NCBI GenBank assembly: GCA_031381685.1
Contig: JANMYF010000358.1
Coordinates: 1-5,658, forward strand
Length of the DNA stretch: 5,658 nt
Direction: 5' to 3'
DNA from: JANLQX01 sp031381685
Lineage (GTDB): Bacteria > Actinomycetota > Acidimicrobiia > Acidimicrobiales > JANYDT01
Made by a program: the position numbers and the translations under genes
Part shown: piece after piece, positions 1 through 3,761 of the stretch
Position numbering within the stretch: position 1 is the stretch's first letter
Layout: each line of letters begins with the position of its first letter
The notes under the pieces: model-generated
Database searches by the model: none
What the model was told of the DNA's origin: nothing
What the model saw: the letters and a program-made list of their open reading frames with translations, nothing else

Positions 1-16
1 ACTTCTTGGTACCCAT
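1..16 (-). CDS. Start of a presumed antitoxin gene, cut by the left edge
   Basis: Only five codons are inside the window, reading M-G-T-K-K on the minus strand from an ATG at 16..14. The A of this ATG is the last base of the upstream toxin's TGA (18..16), so the two genes overlap as TGATG, which suggests translational coupling. In Gp49/HigB-type systems the toxin gene usually comes first and is followed at once by an XRE-family helix-turn-helix antitoxin (HigA type). That identity is inferred from position only, because the visible residues are too few to place in a family. Confidence 0.5.
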
Positions 17-402
17 CAGTGCTTCTCCTCGTCGATCTGGCCGGTCTCGTCCAGGTATTTCACGTACAACGCATCGGCGGCCGGCACGGCGGTGACGTAC
101 CAGTCGTTCCAAAGGCTGTCCTCGGCTTTGTCGCCGCCGAGTAGCAGGATCGCCTCGCGATGTGGATCGAAGATGAACAGCACCCGGAGGTGTGCTCGCC
201 CTGACTTTGCTCGAAGCTCCTTCATGTTCTTGTGGGTCGAAGTCGTGATCTCGCCGACTACCGGTCGCCGAAGTGCTGGGCCGCTCTGAGCGAGCAGCTC
301 GACACGTTCGTCGACCTTCGACTGGTCCTTGGCGTCGAGCGAGTCGTACCAGGCGGCGAACTCGTCGGTGCCTGAGACTTCCCACACATCAACAGTATTC
401 AT
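16..402 (-). CDS. RelE/HigB-like (phage Gp49-type) toxin of a type II toxin-antitoxin pair
   Basis: This 128-residue protein (from ATG 402) has the layout of the RelE/ParE superfamily, Gp49-like/HigB branch. An N-terminal W-E-V strand is followed by a charged helical hairpin (about residues 12-40). Then come a G-P-A-L-R-R-P loop, an H-K-N-M-K-E-L-R segment, and a hydrophobic strand L-R-V-L-F-I-F-D-P leading to L-L-L-G-G-D-K-A. The KELR and LRxxFxFDP / LLxGGDK blocks are what I recognise. Known members are ribosome-dependent mRNA nucleases held inactive by an XRE antitoxin encoded just downstream. That order fits here, because the stop overlaps the next ATG as TGATG. A longer form from TTG at 423 adds seven residues, but that TTG lies inside a TTGACA hexamer and palindrome, so I prefer ATG 402. 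The ribosome site before 402 is weak (AGGA about 12 bases upstream). Toxin family assignment is fairly sure; RNA cleavage is inferred from the family. Confidence 0.85.
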   Translation of the reverse strand: MNTVDVWEVSGTDEFAAWYDSLDAKDQSKVDERVELLAQSGPALRRPVVGEITTSTHKNMKELRAKSGRAHLRVLFIFDPHREAILLLGGDKAEDSLWNDWYVTAVPAADALYVKYLDETGQIDEEKH

Positions 403-428
403 AGTCAGGACTATTCCTGTCAAGGAAT
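394..428 (-). promoter_or_regulatory. Candidate promoter and palindromic operator of the toxin-antitoxin pair
   Basis: On the plus strand AGGA (407-410), TCCT (415-418) and AGGA (423-426) alternate at exact 8-base steps. They make two overlapping inverted repeats: CAGGA/TCCTG (406-410, 415-419) and ATTCCT/AGGAAT (413-418, 423-428), each with a 4-base spacer. On the minus strand a perfect TTGACA (423..418) lies in the same block, and AATACT (399..394) follows after 18 bases as a weak -10 candidate. Toxin-antitoxin pairs commonly repress themselves through such palindromes. One difficulty is that this -10 would place the transcript start downstream of ATG 402, so the real -10 may differ. The operator reading is inference. 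Confidence 0.4.
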
Positions 429-467
429 GACGGGTTGATCGGCTAGGCCCGGCGCGAACATGGGTGG

Positions 468-707
468 ATGTTGAGTCACGAAGAGGCGGCGAGGACGCTG
501 AACATGAGCGTCGAGTCGGTTCGTCGCCTGCTTGCCTCGGGCGAGATCACGGCGTGCGCAAGCGACGCCGATCTCGTCGACAGTCTCAACGTCGTGGCGT
601 TCCACAGCACCGAGCGCGCCCGAGTTGGCAAGATCCATCAGGAGATGGTCACGGAAGCCGAGGACATGGGCCTCTACGACATCGAGCCGCTTCCCTTCCG
701 GCGCTGA
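468..707 (+). CDS. Small excisionase/MerR-like helix-turn-helix protein, probable orphan antitoxin
   Basis: The protein has 79 residues. The first 27 or so form a helix-turn-helix of the excisionase/HTH_17 type: L-S-H-E-E-A-A-R-T-L-N-M-S, then V-R-R-L-L-A-S-G-E-I. The tail, with E-M-V-T-E-A-E-D-M-G-L-Y-D, resembles the C-terminus of excisionase-family antitoxins that precede PIN-domain toxins (VapBC-like), and the spacing between the GEI and GLYD blocks is about right. Those antitoxins normally have a basic wing (G-x-H-R-R) after GEI. Here that stretch is T-A-C-A-S-D-A-D and lacks basic residues, so DNA binding may be altered. ATG 468 has GGGTGG just before it and gives the natural start of the helix-turn-helix. 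It is divergent from the toxin gene on the other side of a 65-base gap. No PIN toxin follows; the next gene converges on it, 16 bases away. An alternative role is recombination directionality factor for the nearby integrase. Confidence 0.7.
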   Translation: MLSHEEAARTLNMSVESVRRLLASGEITACASDADLVDSLNVVAFHSTERARVGKIHQEMVTEAEDMGLYDIEPLPFRR

Positions 708-723
708 CCCGAGGGCTGCGGCG

Positions 724-912
724 CTACAGGCCAGAGGCCCGGGAGTCCCGCAGGTCTGCGAGAAACGCGTCGAGTTCCTCGTTCGACTCGAAGATGTCGG
801 CGGCCCACTCCTCGGTCGACTCCATCGGCGTGACGCCCTGGGCCGCGGCGAGCTCCTCGATCGTCATCGGTCGAGTCGAGCGCAGCGGGGCGGAGGCGGG
901 ATCGGAGGCCAT
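724..912 (-). CDS. Small acidic antitoxin-like protein
   Basis: From ATG 912 this is a 62-residue protein: a short P-L-R-S-T-R-P leader, then M-T-I-E-E-L-A-A-A-Q-G-V-T-P, W-A-A-D-I-F, and the acidic block S-N-E-E-L-D-A-F-L-A-D-L-R. The pattern of EELAAxQGV, then ADIFxS(N/D)EELDxFLA, ending in an arginine-rich tail, is familiar to me from small actinobacterial proteins encoded directly before PIN-domain toxins. I cannot name a formal family. Other starts are GTG/ATG-like codons up to 972, which add 20 residues, and ATG 867, which gives 47 residues and omits the leader. No ribosome site is obvious before 912. A TACGAT hexamer (931..926) would allow a very short leader. No toxin gene follows, because the next gene downstream is the convergent helix-turn-helix gene. 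Confidence 0.6.
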   Translation of the reverse strand: MASDPASAPLRSTRPMTIEELAAAQGVTPMESTEEWAADIFESNEELDAFLADLRDSRASGL

Positions 913-972
913 GTCGTCGACAACGATCGTACGCGTCAACAAGGACGACGGAGCCGGGCCGCGTCCGAGCAC

Positions 973-1137
973 AAAGGGCCTCGGTCATTGACCCGAAATT
1001 TGCTAACGGATTGCTAACGGAACTGCGCAAAACAGGCCGAAACTCGCCACCACCTGCCGACACGACCGTTCGCGAAACCCCAGCTCAGACGACATTTCCC
1101 ACCACCCGACAACACCAGAAAAACGGCAAACGACGGT
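973..1137. other. Non-coding left arm of the attachment site
   Basis: No convincing gene lies here. The stretch holds the tandem repeats at 1000-1021 and then about 115 bases of C/A-rich sequence leading to the tRNA-derived core. A short inverted pair, AAAAC (1120-1124) and GTTTT (1136-1140), sits against the core edge. By position it is the P arm of the integration site. Whether other DNA-bending proteins bind here cannot be seen. Confidence 0.5.
1000..1021 (+). repeat. Two tandem copies of TTGCTAACGGA, left arm-type integrase sites
   Basis: Two perfect head-to-tail copies of the 11-mer TTGCTAACGGA occupy 1000-1010 and 1011-1021. The same 11-mer, again followed by a near copy, recurs in the same orientation at 1249-1269 on the other side of the tRNA-derived core. 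Short direct repeats flanking an att core are typical arm-type binding sites for the N-terminal domain of tyrosine integrases. The repeats are seen directly; integrase binding is inferred. Confidence 0.75.
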
Positions 1138-1187
1138 TTTAGGTCCTGGTGTCGAAAGACGTGCAGGTTCGATTCCTGTCACCCGCA
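1138..1187 (+). other. tRNA-Leu(UAG) 3' fragment, att core
   Basis: This is the 3' half of a class II tRNA. The anticodon loop TTTAGGT (1138-1144, anticodon TAG) is followed by the 3' anticodon strand CCTGG (1145-1149) and a long variable arm with a GTC-GAAA-GAC hairpin (about 1151-1160). The T arm is GCAGG-TTCGATT-CCTGT (1163-1179). The acceptor strand is CACCCGC (1180-1186), with discriminator A at 1187. The layout matches bacterial tRNA-Leu. The 5' half is absent: upstream there is no GCGGGTG acceptor strand, no D arm and no CCAGG partner for CCTGG. The last bases read CAA rather than CCA. Integrating elements carry exactly such a piece, anticodon loop to 3' end, to rebuild the tRNA they enter. 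It is therefore read as an att core, not a working tRNA. Confidence 0.85.
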
Positions 1188-1197
1188 CAAGCTTGTG
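1186..1197. repeat. 12-bp perfect palindrome at the tRNA 3' end
   Basis: CACAAGCTTGTG is a perfect palindrome starting at the last acceptor-stem base of the tRNA fragment. It has no loop and no T run after it, so it is not a normal terminator. It may mark the edge of the conserved core or bind a dimeric protein. It could also be chance. Confidence 0.35.
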
Positions 1198-1248
1198 ACC
1201 AGGGGAAATGCTCTTCAGCTCGCTGGGTCTTCGGGGCCGTTTGGCCAA

Positions 1249-1269
1249 TTGCTAACGGATTGCTTCGGA
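1249..1269 (+). repeat. TTGCTAACGGA plus a degenerate copy, right arm-type sites
   Basis: A perfect TTGCTAACGGA at 1249-1259 is followed directly by TTGCTTCGGA at 1260-1269, which is one base shorter with one change. This mirrors the tandem pair on the left of the core. The pair ends 17 bases before the integrase GTG, so integrase bound here could also repress its own gene. That regulatory point is inference. Confidence 0.7.
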
Positions 1270-1286
1270 CTCGGTGCGCTTTGGGG

Positions 1287-2431
1287 GTGAAGGGGCACTT
1301 CAAGAAGAGCGGCGAAAAGTGGTACTTCTGGGCTGAGCTCGATCCGGGGCCCGACGGGAAGCGACGCCAGGTGTCCCGTGGCGGGTTTCGCACCCGGCGC
1401 GAAGCCGAGGCTGGCTTCGCGGTGTATCGGGACGAGGTGCGGCGCGGAGGGCACGTCGACACCTCTCGTATGCGCCTCCAGGAGTACCTCGTCGACGAGT
1501 GGCTCCCGGCAATCAGGGCGAGCGTGAAGGATTCGACGCACGCGCACTATCGACGCAACGTTCGTCAGCACCTGGTGCCGCGGTTGGGAGCGCAGCGCTT
1601 GTCGACGTTGTCACCCGCCGCGCGAAATGCTATGTACGCAGACCTTCTGGCCAACGGTCGAGCCGACGGTACCGGCGGGCTTGCGCCGAAGAGCGTGAAG
1701 GAGGTGCACACGATCCTTCACAAGGCGCTGCACGATGCGGTTCGGTGGGGACGCATCGGCCGGAACCCTGCCGACCTTGCCGAGCCGCCGACGGCGCGGT
1801 CACCGGAGATGAAGATCTGGAGCGCCGAGCAGTTGCGGACGTTCCTCGCGTATGTTGCCGATGATCGTCTGTATGCGATGTGGCTGTTGCTCGCGACGAC
1901 CGGCATGCGCCGGGCGAGGTACTCGGCCTCCGTTGGCGCGATGTCGATCACCGGAACTCGCGCGTACAGATCATGCAGGCGTTGAACGTCGTGGAGTACA
2001 AGCTCGTGTTTTCGGAACCGAAGACGAACAAGGCACGGCGGTCGGTGGCGCTCGATCCGGTGACGGCAGGTGCACTGCGTTCGCACCGCGCCGCGCAGGC
2101 CGCCGAGCGATTGGCGTGGGGCGATGGCTGGACCGACAGCGGCCTCGTGTTCACCAACGAGGACGGCACGCCGACCAACCCGCAGCGAATCAGTCGTTTG
2201 TTCGTGCGGTCGGCCGAGCGGGCAGGGCTACCGGCGATACGGCTCCACGACGTCCGCCACAGTTACGCGTCGGCGGCCCTTGCGGCGAACGTGCCAGCCA
2301 AGGTAGTGAGCGAGCGTTTGGGCCATGCGAACATCGCCATCACGCTCGACACGTACTCCCACGTGTTGCCCGCACTTCAGGAAGACGCCGCGGCAACGGT
2401 AGCCGCGTTGATCTTGGGCACGACGTGCTGA
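1287..2431 (+). pseudogene. Tyrosine recombinase/phage integrase, split by a 1-base frameshift
   Basis: With one base restored this is a 381-residue site-specific recombinase, a normal length. An N-terminal arm-binding region opens K-G-H-F-K-K-S-G-E-K-W, followed by G-K-R-R-Q-V-S-R-G-G-F-x-T-R-R-E-A. A SAM-like core-binding domain follows (about 55-165), including L-x-E-Y-L-V-D-E-W-L-P-A-I. The catalytic domain has Arg208 (T-G-M-R-R), Lys246 (E-P-K-T), His321-x-x-Arg324 (H-D-V-R-H), His347 (L-G-H-A) and Tyr357 (T-Y-S-H). The frame changes at 1911-1914: CGGGCGAG should read CGGGGCGAG to join M-R-R to G-E-V-L-G-L-R-W. Without that G the protein ends at 1985, losing everything after Arg208. GTG 1287 is chosen because family members begin close to K-G-H. 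The open frame extends upstream, but only through the tRNA fragment and arm repeats. It is either inactivated or a sequencing error. It lies beside its probable att site. Confidence 0.88.
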
Positions 2432-2459
2432 GCGCTCCCTACGTTCTACGGTGGTGCTG

Positions 2460-2606
2460 ATGCGCCAAAATCAAGCGATGGACTGGGCATTCGCCGTGCA
2501 GTCGTCGTTGACCACAGAAGTAAAGAAGCAGTTCCGCAACGATCTCCACCGTTGGCCGCTCCTTCGGAGCTTCGCAGCTGAGGCCTTCGAATGGTCAAAC
2601 GGCTGA
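2460..2606 (+). CDS. Possible 48-residue hypothetical protein
   Basis: An ATG at 2460, 28 bases after the integrase stop, opens a 48-codon frame to TGA 2604-2606. The product has a mixed, protein-like composition (M-D-W-A-F-A-V-Q, then F-R-N-D-L-H-R-W-P-L-L-R) with several aromatic residues and no low-complexity arginine/proline bias. GGTGGT lies just upstream of the ATG. No family is recognised. It may be a real small gene of the element, the remnant of a larger one, or chance. Confidence 0.25.
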   Translation: MRQNQAMDWAFAVQSSLTTEVKKQFRNDLHRWPLLRSFAAEAFEWSNG

Positions 2607-2837
2607 TTTGCGATCGTCCTTCGGGATCAACCAACAGCGCAGATGCCATCTATTGCTGGTCTCCGACTCCACGCCCTTGCCCGGTCCAATCCCCAGCCGA
2701 GCCAAGCAATGAAAACATCAAGCGGCTCATCGATGACATCACAGAAGCCCTCAGCCTGCAACCTGAAGACGTAGCCGTGCTGGTCCCCGTTGCGCCCGAG
2801 CGCTCACAGTCCGTCGATCAAGACTGGGATCTTCAGA

Positions 2838-2878
2838 CGCCGGAGCCCGAGCGCAACAAAATCTTCAGGCCTCCGGCG
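2838..2878. repeat. 8-bp inverted repeat with a 25-base spacer
   Basis: CGCCGGAG (2838-2845) is the exact reverse complement of CTCCGGCG (2871-2878). Each arm is preceded by the same 8-mer ATCTTCAG (2829-2836 and 2861-2868). A direct repeat GCCCGAGCGC also occurs nearby, once inside the spacer. No T run follows, so a standard terminator is unlikely. It may be a scar of rearrangement or a binding site. Confidence 0.3.
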
Positions 2879-3060
2879 CCAGCCGGACCTTGGCCGCCCT
2901 TCCCGCTGACCGCAGCGGCGGAGTCAAGACGGAGCTCCCGCAGCGCAGCGAGGAAGACGGTCTTGACGCCGAGGCGAGGATCAGTCAATCCGGCAGATCA
3001 CCGATATATCGGCCGCTTACTGGGCGGGCGCCAACGGTTCGAGGCGGAGCGAAGTGGTGC

Positions 3061-3368
3061 GCACGGGACACCGAGGGTCGCGCTCAGGTGCGGAGCAACT
3101 GGGAGCAGATCTTCGAGTTTGTGCCGGATCTCCGTGTTGAAGTGCTTCGGTGCACGGTTGACGGCGAACGGGCGTGGACCGAATGGGAGATGAGAGGTAC
3201 CGCCGTGATCTCAGCGCCCATCACCTTCGTGGTGTGATCATCTTCGAATTTCTCAACGATCGCGCCGAGTCGGCCCGGTTCCACCTGGAGCCAGTCGACG
3301 ATGACGACGCGTCGGTTCGAGACGCGGTCCGTGCGCGAGTCGTGCGCGAGTCGGCGGTCTCGTCGTGA
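3061..3368 (+). pseudogene. SnoaL/NTF2-like protein, 5'-truncated and frameshifted
   Basis: The recognisable part reads E-G-R-A-Q-V, then N-W-E-Q-I-F-E-F-V-P-D-L-R-V-E, then V-D-G-E-R-A-W-T-E-W-E-M-R-G-T. A change of frame follows, then H-H-L-R-G-V-I-I-F-E-F, A-R-F-H-L-E-P-V and a D-rich tail. This is the C-terminal two thirds of a SnoaL-like (nuclear transport factor 2) cone-shaped domain, a fold used by small polyketide cyclases, isomerases and many uncharacterised actinobacterial proteins. One C appears to be missing near 3198-3201 (GGTACCGCC where GGTACCCGCC would keep frame). The N-terminal helix region is missing or scrambled, with a possible piece in another frame near 2988-3040. The stop at 3366-3368 overlaps the next gene's GTG as GTGA, so the two were probably one transcript. 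The exact substrate cannot be told. Confidence 0.7.
3331..3352 (+). repeat. 11-bp perfect tandem duplication
   Basis: GTGCGCGAGTC occurs twice head to tail (3331-3341 and 3342-3352) near the 3' end of the SnoaL-like gene. Because 11 is not a multiple of three, gain of one copy changes the reading frame of the gene's end. With one copy removed, the frame would run on into the frame of the following NmrA-like gene without a stop between. Confidence 0.7.
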
Positions 3369-3690
3369 TCCTCGTGCCCGGAGGAACCGGGAGGTCTGAA
3401 ACTCTCGTTGTCACAGGCCTCGTCGACAAGGGTGAAGCGGTTCGCGTCTTGACGCGTGACCCGGCACGCTGCTAATTTCGATGGGCAGGGCGTTGACGTG
3501 GTGCGCGGCGATGTCCGCAACAGTGCGAGCTTGACCGAGGCGTTCGACGGCGTATCCGTCCCGGTGTCGGCAGTCCAAGGCTTCGCCGGTCCCGGGAAAG
3601 TGCCGCCGGAGTCGGTCGTGCTCGATCCGAGCATGCGTGGCGAGGTGCTTGAGGTGGGCGGGTCGAACCTCACGTTCAACCAATTGAGTT
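3365..3690 (+). pseudogene. NmrA-like NAD(P)-binding protein, frameshifted and internally deleted
   Basis: From GTG 3365 the first 35 codons read V-I-L-V-P-G-G-T-G-R, then V-D-K-G-E-A-V-R-V-L-T-R-D-P-A-R. This is a Rossmann NAD(P)-binding start with the GGTGxxG-type loop, though the usual last glycine of that loop is replaced (G-R-S-E-T). The frame then stops at TAA 3473. Two bases (a GC in CGCGCT) seem lost near 3467-3470. The continuation in the other frame is G-V-D-V-V-R-G-D-V-R, then A-F-D-G-V-S, then A-V-Q-G-F-A-G-P-G. After P-P-E-S-V (about 3615) it jumps directly to V-L-D-P-S-M-R-G-E-V-L-E-V-G-G, a segment that sits near the C-terminus in atypical short-chain dehydrogenases of this type. 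Roughly a hundred codons, including the catalytic/substrate region, are therefore absent. Homology fades after L-T-F-N-Q (3690). It is almost certainly inactive. Confidence 0.75.
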
Positions 3691-3761
3691 CGTTGCCGCT
3701 TGTGTCCCACGAGACTCGCGTCCACTTGGACTGTGGTGGCAATCACCATCGCAACCGTTCT

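Larger units (their letters stand above)
2432..3060. other. About 630 bases without a convincing gene
   Basis: GC looks lower than in the flanks, and codon pattern is poor in most frames. It contains a 48-codon frame just after the integrase, a small GCTCC-TTC-GGAGC hairpin (2558-2570) with no T run, and an 8-bp inverted repeat at 2838-2878. One plus-strand frame from 2591 runs long; its middle part (about 2710-2810) looks protein-like (I-K-R-L-I-D-D-I-T-E-A-L). The rest is proline/arginine-rich and runs antisense-like into the decayed SnoaL gene, so I do not call it. A plus-strand piece near 2988-3040, with Q-I-T-D-I-S-A-A-Y-W-A, could be the lost N-terminus of that SnoaL gene. Confidence 0.5.

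Noticed and set aside
464..1017. Long plus-strand frames overlapping the two antitoxin-like genes
   Set aside because: Arginine/serine-rich shadow translations of the GC-rich genes in other frames.
1138..1187. A complete functional tRNA-Leu
   Set aside because: The acceptor 5' strand, D arm and 5' anticodon strand are missing upstream, and there is no encoded CCA.
1149..1286. Upstream extension of the integrase reading frame from a GTG at 1149
   Set aside because: It translates the tRNA fragment, palindrome and arm repeats. The family's usual N-terminus begins at the GTG at 1287.
1905..1925. Programmed frameshift in the integrase
   Set aside because: No classic slippery heptamer or clear downstream structure; a lost G in a G run is simpler.
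2558..2570. GCTCC-TTC-GGAGC hairpin as an integrase terminator
   Set aside because: Short stem, more than 120 bases after the stop, and no T run follows.
2591..3193. A 200-residue plus-strand protein
   Set aside because: Mostly proline/arginine/serine-rich, no recognisable domain, and its end overlaps the recognisable SnoaL segment in another frame.
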